The position numbers were made by a program, and so were the translations under genes. From contig NZ_RCIQ01000003.1 of NCBI RefSeq assembly GCF_004000255.1, forward strand, positions 56,389-120,388: a DNA stretch of 64,000 nucleotides. The letters run 5' to 3'. Under the pieces are notes generated by a model. The model was not told the DNA's origin. It worked only from the letters and a program-made list of their open reading frames with translations, and ran no database searches. The stretch comes from Nioella ostreopsis. GTDB taxonomy: Bacteria; Pseudomonadota; Alphaproteobacteria; Rhodobacterales; Rhodobacteraceae. This document shows positions 37,509-46,705 of this stretch, in pieces; the stretch's first letter is position 1, and each line of letters begins with the position of its first letter.

Positions 37509-38674
37509 AGATGCGCCAGAACGGACCGGGCCGCGCGCAGGCCCGGTGCCTCGCCCCCTGCCCCGATCCGATCCATGGTCAGGGCCATCGCCTCGATCTG
37601 CGCCGCGCGTGTGTCTGTATCGGTCAGCAGCTTTTCCAGCGCCGGAACGATCAGGTCGGGGCGGCAGTCCGGTGACAGGAAGTCGGGCACATGGCGGGTG
37701 TCGGACACCAGATTGACCAGCGTCACCGTGTCGATCAGCGCCGCGCGCTTCATCAGGAAGAACGACAACCGGTTCATGTCATAGGCCACGACCATCGGCG
37801 TCGCATTGGCGGCCAGTTCCAGCGATACGGTGCCGGATGCCGCAAGCGCCACGTCAGCGGCGCGAAAGGCCGCGCGCTTGTCAGTGGCGTAGCTGACTGG
37901 GGCCTCGCTCGGGTCCAGCAGGATCGGCCTGACCGACCAGCTTTCAAGGGCATCCCGCAAGGCCGGGGCCACATGGGCCACCGTCGGCACTACGGCCTGC
38001 AACCCCGGCACACGCGCCGAAAGCTGCGCCAGAACCTCGCCAAAAACCGGGGCCAGCCGCGCCACTTCGCTGCGCCGCGATCCGGGCAGCATCAGCAGCA
38101 AGGGCGCGTCAGCGGCGATGTCATAACGGGCGCGGAAGGCGGCGGCCTCGGCCTCGCTCGCCACCGGCTCATTCACCACCGGATGGCCAACGAAATCGCA
38201 GGTCATGCCTGCGGCCTCCATATAGGGCGGCTCGAAGGGCAGCAGCGCCAGCACGTGATCCACATGGCGCGCCATCTTGGCCGCGCGACCAGGACGCCAC
38301 GCCCAGACAGACGGCGCAACATAATGCATGGTACGGATATGCGGTGCGGTTTCTCGGACCTGTCTGGCCACGCGAAGGCAGAAATCGGGGCTGTCGATGG
38401 TGATCAGCGCATCGGGGTTCAGCGCCACGACCGCCTCTGCCGCCTGTCGTTTCAACGCGAAGAGGTGACGCAATTTCGGCAGCACCTCGGCAATGCCCAT
38501 GACCGCCAGTTCCTCCATCGGAAACAGGCTATCGAGCCCCTCGGCCTGCATCAGCGGCCCGCCGACCCCGTGAAAGATTACATCCGGGTGAAGCTCCTTG
38601 ACCCCCTGCATCAGCGCGGCCCCAAGCCTGTCGCCGGACGACTCTCCCGCAATCAGGAAGAGCGTCAGGGTCAT
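37505..38674 (-). CDS. lpxB: Lipid-A-disaccharide synthase
   Basis: Joins UDP-2,3-diacylglucosamine and lipid X to form the beta-1,6 disaccharide of lipid A. The 389-residue GT19 enzyme shows AGESSGDRLGAALM, GVGGPLM, DSPDFCLRVA, PSVWAWRPGRA, LLPFEPPY, GHPVVNE and LPGSRRSEV. Its ATG overlaps the TGA of lpxI (ATGA). It is the last gene of the lipid A block. Confidence 0.97.
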   Translation of the reverse strand: MTLTLFLIAGESSGDRLGAALMQGVKELHPDVIFHGVGGPLMQAEGLDSLFPMEELAVMGIAEVLPKLRHLFALKRQAAEAVVALNPDALITIDSPDFCLRVARQVRETAPHIRTMHYVAPSVWAWRPGRAAKMARHVDHVLALLPFEPPYMEAAGMTCDFVGHPVVNEPVASEAEAAAFRARYDIAADAPLLLMLPGSRRSEVARLAPVFGEVLAQLSARVPGLQAVVPTVAHVAPALRDALESWSVRPILLDPSEAPVSYATDKRAAFRAADVALAASGTVSLELAANATPMVVAYDMNRLSFFLMKRAALIDTVTLVNLVSDTRHVPDFLSPDCRPDLIVPALEKLLTDTDTRAAQIEAMALTMDRIGAGGEAPGLRAARSVLAHL

Positions 38675-39453
38675 GGCGCGGCCCAAAGTGCGATGCCGGA
38701 TGCCTCGCAGGCCGTTTCCACCGCATCGCGATCCAGGATCAGCACCGATCCGGCGGCGATCTCTATCCCGGACAGCCCGGCCTCCGCGGCCTTCATCACG
38801 GTCGCGGGGCCGATAACGGGCGTGTCCATGCGCAGATCCTGCCCCGGCTTCGGCCGCTTGACCAGAACCCCGCGCGAACCGGGCAAGGACATGCCGACGA
38901 AGCGCAGCATGGCATCGGTGCCTTGCAGCGTTTCGATGCCGATGACCTGGCCCTTTGCGGCAACCGCGCCCTGCCCCACATCGAGCGGTCCGAGCGCATC
39001 CAGCACGGACCGGGCCCGCGCGGCATCGCGCAGTTGCGCGTTCGATGCGTCGCCGCTGATTGGGCCTTCCGCCGCCACAAGATCGGGGCGCAATTCGAGC
39101 GCCCCCACGACGCGAAACCCCTGTTCCTCGAAGATTGCTGCAATGGTGCGCAGAAGCGTATCGTCCCCCTGCGCCATCGCCCCGGCGACGCGCGGCATCA
39201 GTGCCATGGTTTCCGCGTCCATCAGGGACGGATCGAACGCCGGGCGGCTGAGCGCCCCGGCAAAGGCCAGTTCCTCGACGCCTGCGGCGCGCAGATCCGC
39301 GAACAGCGCCCCGAACTGTTCGAACCGCGCAGGGATGTCGGGCGCGTCCAGCGGATCGCTCTCCGCACCCTCCAACCGCACGACATGGGCAGGCCCTGCC
39401 TGTAGCAAAAGCCCCGGAAGCACACCCGATCCTGCGATGATTGCCCGCGCCAC
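38671..39453 (-). CDS. lpxI: UDP-2,3-diacylglucosamine pyrophosphatase LpxI
   Basis: Hydrolyses UDP-2,3-diacylglucosamine to lipid X. This is the alphaproteobacterial substitute for LpxH. The 260-residue DUF1009-type protein opens with IIAGSGVLPGLL. Family motifs include DASNAQLRDAARARSVLDALGPLDVGQ, VIGIETLQGTDAML and VKRPKPGQDLRMDTPVIGP. It lies between lpxA and lpxB, as usual. Confidence 0.95.
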   Translation of the reverse strand: MARAIIAGSGVLPGLLLQAGPAHVVRLEGAESDPLDAPDIPARFEQFGALFADLRAAGVEELAFAGALSRPAFDPSLMDAETMALMPRVAGAMAQGDDTLLRTIAAIFEEQGFRVVGALELRPDLVAAEGPISGDASNAQLRDAARARSVLDALGPLDVGQGAVAAKGQVIGIETLQGTDAMLRFVGMSLPGSRGVLVKRPKPGQDLRMDTPVIGPATVMKAAEAGLSGIEIAAGSVLILDRDAVETACEASGIALWAAP

Positions 39454-39458
39454 GCCGA

Positions 39459-40259
39459 TTACCTCGGCGTCAGGAAAGACCGGTCGGTCTGACCCATGAT
39501 GAAGTCGACGATCTGGGTGACATGGGGCGAGTCCGGGTTGTCTTCGGACAGCCGCCGGGCACGATCCATAAAGGTGCCCTCGCCCTGCGCCAGTTGCTGA
39601 AAGGCCGCGCGCAGCGCGGTGATCTCGGCCCTGTCGACGCCGCGGCGTTTGAGGCCAACAAGGTTCAGCCCGTCCAGTTCCCCGCGCGGGCCCTGCACCA
39701 AGCCATGGGGGATCACGTCATTCGTCACCATGGACAGCGCGCCGATGATGGCGCCCTTGCCGATGCGCACCCATTGGTGAATGCCACAGAGCCCGCCGAT
39801 GATCACGTCATCCTCGATCACGCAATGACCCGCGACGGCGGCGGAATTCACCACGATCACCCGGTCGCCCACCTGCGCGTCATGGGCGATATGGCAGCCC
39901 GCCATGAACAAGCCGTCATCCCCGATCCGCGTGACGCCGCCACCGCCCTCGGTGCCGCAATTCATCGTCACATGTTCACGGATGCGGTTGCGTTGGCCGA
40001 TGATCAGCCGGGTATTCTCGCCCTTGAATTTCAGATCCTGCGGGATCTCTCCGATGACCGCGAAGGAAAAGACAGTGGTCTCATCCCCGATCTCGGTCTG
40101 GCCGGTCACGACGACATGGGGTTTCAGCACCACGCCACGCCCCAGAACGGCTTGCGAGCCCACCACGCAGAACGGGCCGATCTGACAATCGGGCCCGATT
40201 GTGGCACCCGGTTCGATCACGGCCGAGCTGTGAATCTCGGCACTGGCATCAATGGCCAT
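39459..40259 (-). CDS. lpxA: UDP-N-acetylglucosamine O-acyltransferase
   Basis: Catalyses the first step of lipid A synthesis, moving a 3-hydroxyacyl chain from ACP to UDP-GlcNAc. The 266-residue left-handed beta-helix of hexapeptide repeats carries the catalytic His region MAGCHIAHDAQVGD and the motif GLVQGPRGELDGLNLVGLKRRG. A C-terminal helical domain completes it. It follows fabZ by 11 bp. Confidence 0.97.
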   Translation of the reverse strand: MAIDASAEIHSSAVIEPGATIGPDCQIGPFCVVGSQAVLGRGVVLKPHVVVTGQTEIGDETTVFSFAVIGEIPQDLKFKGENTRLIIGQRNRIREHVTMNCGTEGGGGVTRIGDDGLFMAGCHIAHDAQVGDRVIVVNSAAVAGHCVIEDDVIIGGLCGIHQWVRIGKGAIIGALSMVTNDVIPHGLVQGPRGELDGLNLVGLKRRGVDRAEITALRAAFQQLAQGEGTFMDRARRLSEDNPDSPHVTQIVDFIMGQTDRSFLTPR

Positions 40260-40270
40260 GGGGCGCTCTC

Positions 40271-40735
40271 CTAGGCGGGAAGATCCATCATCGCGGTAAA
40301 CTCGGCCTCACAGGCCAGTTCGCCCTCAACCTCGGCGCGGCCCGCGAATTTCCAGACCTTGCCGCCGGGCTTGCCGCGAATGACCGAGACATGCAGTTCC
40401 AGCACGTCGCCGGGCCCCACTTTGCGGCGAAATTTCACCCCGTCGATGCCCATGAAATAGACCAGCATGTTCTTGTCCGCCAGATCCGCAGACACACCGA
40501 CCATGATCGCCGCGGCCTGCGCCATCGCTTCGATGATCGTCACACCAGGCATGATCGGCACACCGGGAAAATGGCCCTGAAAATGCGGCTCGTTCATGGT
40601 CACGTTCTTGATGCCCACGGCGCTTTTGAACGGAACGATATCGCGCACCTTGTCCACCAGAAGGAACGGGTAGCGATGCGGGATGATCCGCTGGATCAGG
40701 TCGATATCGGCGGTGGTGGGCGTGTCGGCCGTCAT
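40271..40735 (-). CDS. fabZ: 3-hydroxyacyl-ACP dehydratase
   Basis: Dehydrates 3-hydroxyacyl-ACP in fatty acid synthesis and competes with LpxA for the same substrate. The 154-residue hotdog enzyme has catalytic H55 in [11 protein letters not shown] and E69 in [20 protein letters not shown] is the usual N-terminal motif. The start at 40735 is chosen by family length. No lpxD gene lies between it and ompH. Confidence 0.96.
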   Translation of the reverse strand: MTADTPTTADIDLIQRIIPHRYPFLLVDKVRDIVPFKSAVGIKNVTMNEPHFQGHFPGVPIMPGVTIIEAMAQAAAIMVGVSADLADKNMLVYFMGIDGVKFRRKVGPGDVLELHVSVIRGKPGGKVWKFAGRAEVEGELACEAEFTAMMDLPA

Positions 40736-40803
40736 GGGGCTGCGATCCTTCTTGTTTACCTGCCTTGGTGGTAGCAATTCGGGCCGGGGCCGACAAGCAG
40801 CGC

Positions 40804-41379
40804 TTACGGGGCGTTCGAGATGACCTGGTCGAGGATCGGCTCTTCTCCGCCATCGCCAAGCTCGGCATTGACGCGTTGCAGCGCCATTTCCGTGACATCA
40901 CCGCCTTCGGCCACATAGATGACCACGCGCGAGTCGAGAACGGCCGCCGCGCCGATATCGTTGAGCAGACCGCTCAGAATGGGGGTGATCAGTTCGAAAA
41001 AAAGCTGCTCTGCTCCGTCGGCCTGAGCCCTGAGGCGGCGCAGACGTTCCGCCTGCACCGCGCGGATTTCCTCGGCTCTCCTGTCGAAATCCTCGGCCAG
41101 CGGGCGGAATTCCTCGGCACTCATGGTGGCGCGCTGTTCGGTCAGGGATTGCTCTTCTTCCAGAAGCGCCGTTTCCAGTTCACGGTTCTGGCGCGACAGG
41201 GCGCTTGAGGCCTCTGCCAGTTCCTCCTGGACGCGCTGCCCAAAGAGGGACTCCGAGAACAGCCGTTCCTGGTTGAGAATGACGATCGGCGGCCCGTCGA
41301 TCCTGCCAATGGACAGCGGCTGAGCGAAAACTGGCCCGGAAAGGGCCAGCATCGCAAGACTTATCAGGATCAGGCGCAT
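40804..41379 (-). CDS. skp: OmpH/Skp family periplasmic chaperone
   Basis: A 191-residue secreted protein. The signal peptide is cleaved about after residue 19 (VFA/QPL), and a long charged coiled coil (about 50-130) follows, as in the tentacles of trimeric Skp. The [11 protein letters not shown] start and the helical [21 protein letters not shown] end match the family. Skp holds unfolded outer-membrane proteins for BamA. It is 9 bp downstream of bamA. Confidence 0.93.
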   Translation of the reverse strand: MRLILISLAMLALSGPVFAQPLSIGRIDGPPIVILNQERLFSESLFGQRVQEELAEASSALSRQNRELETALLEEEQSLTEQRATMSAEEFRPLAEDFDRRAEEIRAVQAERLRRLRAQADGAEQLFFELITPILSGLLNDIGAAAVLDSRVVIYVAEGGDVTEMALQRVNAELGDGGEEPILDQVISNAP

Positions 41380-41388
41380 GGCCTGCCG

Positions 41389-43701
41389 TCAGAACCGTGC
41401 TTCGACGGTAAAGTCAAAGCTGCGGGTCCGGTCGTATTCCTGCGCGTCCAGCACATGGCTGAAGTTGAAGCGCAACGGTCCGATCTGGGTGTCCCAGAAG
41501 ATCGAGACCCCGACCGTCTGACGGATATGCATGTCGTCATCGACCACGCCACCAAGGGTATTGTCGAGCCCCCAGACAGAGCCGATATCGTAGTACAGAC
41601 CGCCCGTGATGCCGTATTCCTCGGGCAGGCCAATCGGGAAGGCCGTCTCGAAACGGGCAGCGAAGTAGTAGTTGCCGCCCAATGCATCCGCCGCAGTTCC
41701 GGCATCGGTCAGGTCACGCGGACCAACCCCATTGCCCTCGAACCCGCGCAACTGACGCGAATTCAGACCAAAGCGGTCGATCCGGCGGCTGTTGCCGGAC
41801 AGCATGTTCAGCGCGCCGCCTTCTAGAGTGGCCCGCAGCGACACCTCTTCGCGCATGATCGTGGTTTCCGCCACCATCGCAGCCGTTGTGCGGATATATT
41901 CGTTATCCCCGCCAAGCCCGGCAAAGTCCTGTCCGAAGCTGAAGCTGAAGCCGGCATTCGGGTTCAGGCCGGTGCCAAGTGTGCTGTAGCTGTAGGTATA
42001 GCCCACGGAGGATGTCAGGCGAGAGCCTTCCTCGGCCTGAAGGATCGCCGATGAGGTCAGCGGCACATCGAAAATGCCATCATCGGAGATCCGGTAGTTC
42101 AACGCCAAGCGGCTGTTTTCGGTCAGCGGGAAGGACACCGAGGGGCTGAAGCCGACGCTGCGCGTGTTGTAGCTCGCGTTCTGTTGGCTGGTGGTCGTGT
42201 AATACGCGGCCAGGCCAAGCCGCAGATCGCGGCCTAGGAAAGCCGGTTCCGTGAAGGAGAAGTTGAAGCTCCGGGAACCCTCGGACGTATCGAACCCGAA
42301 GCGCAGCGCCTGACCACGGCCGAGGAAATTGCTCTCAGAGAAGTTGACGGCCAGGCCGACACCGGTATCGGTCGCGAAGTTCACGCCAAATCCGAGCGAT
42401 CCGGTCGGTTGTTCAACAACATCCACGTCGAGGATCACCTGATCGGGGGTCGAACCCGGGCGGCTTTGCACCGTCGCATCCGAGAAGAATCCGAGGGCAC
42501 GGATGCGCTCTGCGCTTTGGCGGATCTCGCGCGGGTCGAGCGGGTCGCCCTCTGCACTGCGGAACTGACGGCGAATCACCCGGTCGAGCGTGGTGGCGTT
42601 GCCTTCAATGTCGATGCGCTCGACGAAAACGCGGTCGCCGCGGGTGATGACGAACTCGATATCGAGGGTCAGGTCGGCATCATTGCGGGTCACGCGCGGT
42701 TCCACCCGGATAAACCGCAGCCCCATGCTGGAGGCGAGATTTTCCATCCGCGTGATCGTGTTGTCGACCAGTCGGGGCGAATAGGTCACCCCCGGGCGCA
42801 CGGCGATCGTTTCCTGGAAGGGCTGTGCATCCACGTCGGCAATCTCGCTGACGGTGGTGATCTCGCCGAACGAGAAGCTTTGTCCTTCACGGATGTTGAA
42901 GGTGATGAAATAGGCGTTGCGTTCGCGCGCCAGTTCCGACGTGACGCTTTGAACGGTGAAGTCGATATAGCCCCGCTCGCGGTAGAAATCGGTCAGCAAT
43001 TGCTGGTCGAAGGCCACGCGGTCGGCCACGAAAGTGTCAGACCCGATCAGCTGCCGGAATATACCGGCCTGGGTGCTTTCCATGACCCGGCGCAGACGCC
43101 GGTCGCTGAAGTCACGGTTGCCGACGAAGGTAATGCGCTCGGTTTCCACGACGCGGCCCTCGGTCACTTCGAAGACCAGATCGACGCGGTTCTCATCACG
43201 GCGGATGATGACAGGGGTCACGGTGGCGGTCAGGCGACCCTGCAACCGATAGGCTTCGGTGATGGACGCGGCATCCTGTTCCGCCTGCGAGGGCGAATAG
43301 ACGCGGCGTGGCTGCGAAGTGACAACCGTCATCAGCATATCGTCTTCGAGCCGGCGGTTGCCCTCGATATTGATGCGGTTGATCGTCGGGTATTCCTGCA
43401 CGATGGCCACCAGAAGCGAGCCGCGCGGATCAAGTTCCGCGCTTTCGAACAGGCCCGAGTTCTGCAGGCGCTGATAGGCATCGTTCAGCTGCGCGGCAGA
43501 GATCGTCTGCCCTGCCGGAATGTCGAGAAAGGCAAGGATCGTGGCAGGATCGACACGATCATTTCCCTCTACGGCGAAAGACGTGAACCGGTAGGTCTGT
43601 GCATGGGCGCTGCCCGGCACCAGAATCAGCCCTGCCATCAGTACCGCAAGAACGGCAGCAAAATGCCTGAATCTACCGGAAAATCCCGTTTTCACATCCA
43701 T
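41389..43701 (-). CDS. bamA: Outer membrane protein assembly factor BamA
   Basis: The central subunit of the beta-barrel assembly machine. The 770-residue protein starts with a signal peptide (cleavage about after residue 35, AHA/QTYR). Five POTRA domains span about 36-430, and a C-terminal 16-stranded barrel ends in phenylalanine (TVEARF), the usual OMP signature. The VRGF/IRGF-type lid motif appears as RQLRGFEGNGVGPRD. A good promoter with a perfect TTGACA box precedes it. Confidence 0.97.
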   Translation of the reverse strand: MDVKTGFSGRFRHFAAVLAVLMAGLILVPGSAHAQTYRFTSFAVEGNDRVDPATILAFLDIPAGQTISAAQLNDAYQRLQNSGLFESAELDPRGSLLVAIVQEYPTINRINIEGNRRLEDDMLMTVVTSQPRRVYSPSQAEQDAASITEAYRLQGRLTATVTPVIIRRDENRVDLVFEVTEGRVVETERITFVGNRDFSDRRLRRVMESTQAGIFRQLIGSDTFVADRVAFDQQLLTDFYRERGYIDFTVQSVTSELARERNAYFITFNIREGQSFSFGEITTVSEIADVDAQPFQETIAVRPGVTYSPRLVDNTITRMENLASSMGLRFIRVEPRVTRNDADLTLDIEFVITRGDRVFVERIDIEGNATTLDRVIRRQFRSAEGDPLDPREIRQSAERIRALGFFSDATVQSRPGSTPDQVILDVDVVEQPTGSLGFGVNFATDTGVGLAVNFSESNFLGRGQALRFGFDTSEGSRSFNFSFTEPAFLGRDLRLGLAAYYTTTSQQNASYNTRSVGFSPSVSFPLTENSRLALNYRISDDGIFDVPLTSSAILQAEEGSRLTSSVGYTYSYSTLGTGLNPNAGFSFSFGQDFAGLGGDNEYIRTTAAMVAETTIMREEVSLRATLEGGALNMLSGNSRRIDRFGLNSRQLRGFEGNGVGPRDLTDAGTAADALGGNYYFAARFETAFPIGLPEEYGITGGLYYDIGSVWGLDNTLGGVVDDDMHIRQTVGVSIFWDTQIGPLRFNFSHVLDAQEYDRTRSFDFTVEARF

Positions 43702-43736
43702 CGAATCCGCCCCGCCAAGTATCTAAGCTCCTGAAA

Positions 43737-43765
43737 GCTCTATCGCGCGCGGGTAGGCTTGTCAA
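43737..43765 (-). promoter_or_regulatory. Promoter of bamA
   Basis: On the minus strand, TTGACA (43765-43760) and TAGAGC (43742-43737) are separated by 17 bp, about 35 bp before the bamA ATG. This would make bamA-skp-fabZ-lpxA-lpxI-lpxB a unit able to run separately from rseP. Confidence 0.65.
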
Positions 43766-43909
43766 AACGCGTTAACCCACGGTGTAGGAGTAATTTCCGA
43801 CCGTGGCACAAGATATACATAATTCCGGGTGGAATCACCAAACCGGCAGCCAGTCAGGATGCCGGTTTACAGGTGTTCGGCAGGGCCAAAGCCCCGGAAG
43901 CGTGACAAA

Positions 43910-44035
43910 TCAGAGGGAGACCAGCCAACCGGCCACGGTCAGTGCGCCGACAATCATCACCGGCACAAGGAAGCGGTCGATATTGACTTCCACAAAGAAG
44001 CTGAAGCTGCGGTAGCTTTCGTTGATCATTCTCAT
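43910..44035 (-). CDS. 41-residue single-span membrane ORF between rseP and bamA
   Basis: A short open frame reading MRMINESYRSFSFFVEV, then a basic/acidic bridge (NIDR) and one hydrophobic span of about 20 residues ending at WLVSL. A GAGG stretch lies 8-9 nt before the ATG, a good ribosome site. The charge pattern predicts a small inner-membrane protein with a cytoplasmic N-terminus. It lies on the same strand as rseP and bamA, 157 bp after rseP and about 210 bp before bamA. I do not recognise the family. Real coding status is inferred from site, hydrophobicity and placement. Confidence 0.55.
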   Translation of the reverse strand: MRMINESYRSFSFFVEVNIDRFLVPVMIVGALTVAGWLVSL

Positions 44036-44192
44036 TGGTCTCGCCTCGGTCTGCTTCTTGGGGCGCAAGGCCCCTTGCAGATATGAGACTCGCGCTCAAA
44101 TTGGGCGCGAATGCGGCACCGCCTTGACGCTTTTGCGAATTGTTAAGCTTTGGCAGTCATCTACCTGCGACAGCCTGTCCCGCCCTGCCCGC

Positions 44193-45524
44193 TTACGGGC
44201 AGAACAGGTCATTTGTCAGGGCAAACAGCATCAGCGACAGGATCAGCGTCAGCCCCACCGTCATGAAGATGCGCATCGCCTTGTCCGAGGGCGGGCGTCC
44301 GGCAATGGCCTCGAAGGCGTGAAACAGCAGATGGCCGCCATCCAGCACCGGGATCGGGAACAGGTTCAGCAGGCCAACGGCGGTGGACAGCACCGCCACG
44401 AACCAGAAGAAGCTTTCCAGCCCCTGACTGGCCGCCGCGCCGGATGTTTCGGCGATGCCGATCGGACCCTGCAGGTTGCAGCTGGAAATCGCGCCGGTGA
44501 TCATGTGCCACAGACCCGACAGCGAGGTCTGGATCACGTTCACGACCGTGGCAGCGCCGCCGGTGATGGCCGGGCCAAGGCCCACGCGGGTGATCTCGGG
44601 ATCGAAGAACAGCCCGCCGGTGACGCCGATCAGCCAGCGGGTCTCGAAGCCGCCCTCGGGCGATGGCAGGTCCATGCGGCGCGGGGCAAGGGTGATGTCG
44701 ATCATCTCGCCATCGCGCCAGACCTCCAGCGCCAGTTCCGCACCTTGCGACGCTTCAACGGCGGTGCGCAGCTCTTCGAACGCATGGACCGGCGCGCCGT
44801 TGATGGTGCGGATCACGTCGCCGCGTTCCAGCCCGGCATCCATAGCGGCAGACCGTGGGGTGACACTGTCGACCACGGGAATCAGCGGGAAATTGGCCTC
44901 GAGGCTCAGATCGGAGCCATTGCGCTCAATCTCGTAGGTCAGGGTTTCCGCGGGCGGCAGCGTGCGACCGAGCTCGAATACATCGGCCAGGGTATCCACC
45001 GGCTCCCCCTCAATGGCGGTGATCAGATCGCCCTGCTGTAACAGCTGCATCTCGGCAGGCATCGGGCGCAGATCGCCGACCAGCGGATCCTCAGACGCCT
45101 GCCCCGACAGCATCATCACGCCCGCAAAGATCAGGATCGACAGGATGAAATTGAACACAGGCCCCGCCGCCACGGTCGCCGCCCGCGCCCACAAAGGCGC
45201 GCCATGCATCGACCGGCGGCGTTCCTCGGCATCCAGCGCATCGACTGCCGCCGCATCCTTGCCCGAGGCCGCATCCGCATCGCCCAGAAACTTCACGTAG
45301 CCTCCGAAGGGCAGCGCCGCGACCTGCCACTTTGTGCCGTGCCGGTCGACCCGAGAAAACAGCACCGGCCCGAAGCCGAGCGAGAACACTTCCGCATGAA
45401 TGCCCGACCAGCGCCCCACGATGTAGTGGCCATATTCATGAATCGCGACGATGATCGACAACGCCGCCACGAAGGCCAGAAGGGTAAAGGCAAAGCCACC
45501 GAAGGTGGGGATTAGGTCGGTCAC
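44193..45524 (-). CDS. rseP: RIP metalloprotease RseP (site-2 protease)
   Basis: A 443-residue M50 intramembrane protease that cuts membrane-bound anti-sigma factors and signal peptides. The N-terminal membrane segment carries H29-E30-x2-H33 (HEYGH). One or two PDZ modules occupy the periplasmic middle, and the C-terminal LDGGHLLFHAFE supplies the third zinc ligand. GGYVKFLGDAD follows the first segment, as expected. The GTG start overlaps the dxr stop (GTGA). Confidence 0.96.
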   Translation of the reverse strand: MTDLIPTFGGFAFTLLAFVAALSIIVAIHEYGHYIVGRWSGIHAEVFSLGFGPVLFSRVDRHGTKWQVAALPFGGYVKFLGDADAASGKDAAAVDALDAEERRRSMHGAPLWARAATVAAGPVFNFILSILIFAGVMMLSGQASEDPLVGDLRPMPAEMQLLQQGDLITAIEGEPVDTLADVFELGRTLPPAETLTYEIERNGSDLSLEANFPLIPVVDSVTPRSAAMDAGLERGDVIRTINGAPVHAFEELRTAVEASQGAELALEVWRDGEMIDITLAPRRMDLPSPEGGFETRWLIGVTGGLFFDPEITRVGLGPAITGGAATVVNVIQTSLSGLWHMITGAISSCNLQGPIGIAETSGAAASQGLESFFWFVAVLSTAVGLLNLFPIPVLDGGHLLFHAFEAIAGRPPSDKAMRIFMTVGLTLILSLMLFALTNDLFCP

Positions 45525-46705
45525 GCGGTCTGCTCCTGTCTGCTGTTGGCCAGGTCTTCTGCCCGTACCCTCGTCAGATGGTCGGTTTGCAGCACTGTCT
45601 CAAGGCTGTCCATGGCATCGGTAAGGCGAATTTCGCGCGACATCGCGTCAAGTGTCGCCTCGACCAGCCCCGCCATGTCGGTAAAGCGCAGGCGCCCGGC
45701 GATGAAATGATCGAGCGCCACCTCTTTCGCGGCGTTGAACACGGCCCCTGCCCCGCCGCCCGTCGCCATCACCTGCCGCGCCAGTGTCAGCGCTGGAAAG
45801 CGGGCCTCGTCGGCGCGGCGGAATTCCAGCGTGGCAAGCTTGGCGAGGTCGATCCGCTCCACCGGCAGCTCGCGCCGTTCGGGCCAGTGCAAAGCATAGC
45901 CGATGGCATGGCGCATATCGGGCGCACCCAGATGGGCCATCAGGGCCCCGTCCGAGAAGCCCACCAGAGCATGCACGATGCTTTGCGGATGGATGACGGT
46001 GTCGATCTTCTCGGGCGCGATGCCGAAGAACTCCCGCGTCTCGATCAGCTCCAGCGCCTTGTTGAACATGGAGGCCGAGTCGATGGTGATCCGCTGGCCC
46101 ATATCCCAGTTGGGATGCGCGCAGGCATCCGCGACGGTGGCTTGGGCCAGCCGTTCCAAAGGCCAGTCGCGCAACGCGCCGCCCGATGCGGTGATGATAA
46201 CCCGCTCAACCGCGGCCATATCCTCGCCCACCAACGCCTGAAACACGGCGGAATGTTCGCTGTCCACGGGCAGGATGCGCGCGCCATGGGCGCGGGCCTC
46301 GGCCATTAAAAGCGGCCCGGCAGTCACAAGGCTTTCCTTGTTGGCCAGCGCCAGCGTGCGCCCATGGCGCAGCGCGTGAAAGCCGGGGGCAAGCCCCGCC
46401 GCGCCGACAATCGCGGACATGGTCCAGTCGGCGGGCCGGTCGGAGGCCTCAATGAGCGCCTCGGCCCCGGCGGCCACGGCAATGCCGGTTCCAGACAGCG
46501 CCTCTCGCAGCGCAGTCAGGCAGTCGTCGAAACAGGTCACGGCAATCTCGGCGTTGAACTCCCGCGCGTCGGCAGCCAGCTGCGCCACATTGCGCCCGCC
46601 GGTCAGCGCCACGACGCGATACGCCCCCCGGTCGCGCCGGATAAGGTCAAGCGTGCTTTGCCCGATCGACCCGGTGGCCCCGAAGATGCTAACCAACCGG
46701 CTCAC
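45521..46705 (-). CDS. dxr: 1-deoxy-D-xylulose 5-phosphate reductoisomerase
   Basis: Converts DXP to 2-C-methyl-D-erythritol 4-phosphate with NADPH in the non-mevalonate isoprenoid pathway. The 394-residue chain has the NADPH motif GATGSIGQSTLD (from residue 9). ALANKESLVTAG, PVDSEHSAVFQ (metal-ligand region) and NPKWDMG-like HPNWDMGQRITIDSASM follow. GTG start, overlapping the cdsA TGA; GTGA overlap also with rseP downstream. Confidence 0.97.
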   Translation of the reverse strand: MSRLVSIFGATGSIGQSTLDLIRRDRGAYRVVALTGGRNVAQLAADAREFNAEIAVTCFDDCLTALREALSGTGIAVAAGAEALIEASDRPADWTMSAIVGAAGLAPGFHALRHGRTLALANKESLVTAGPLLMAEARAHGARILPVDSEHSAVFQALVGEDMAAVERVIITASGGALRDWPLERLAQATVADACAHPNWDMGQRITIDSASMFNKALELIETREFFGIAPEKIDTVIHPQSIVHALVGFSDGALMAHLGAPDMRHAIGYALHWPERRELPVERIDLAKLATLEFRRADEARFPALTLARQVMATGGGAGAVFNAAKEVALDHFIAGRLRFTDMAGLVEATLDAMSREIRLTDAMDSLETVLQTDHLTRVRAEDLANSRQEQTA

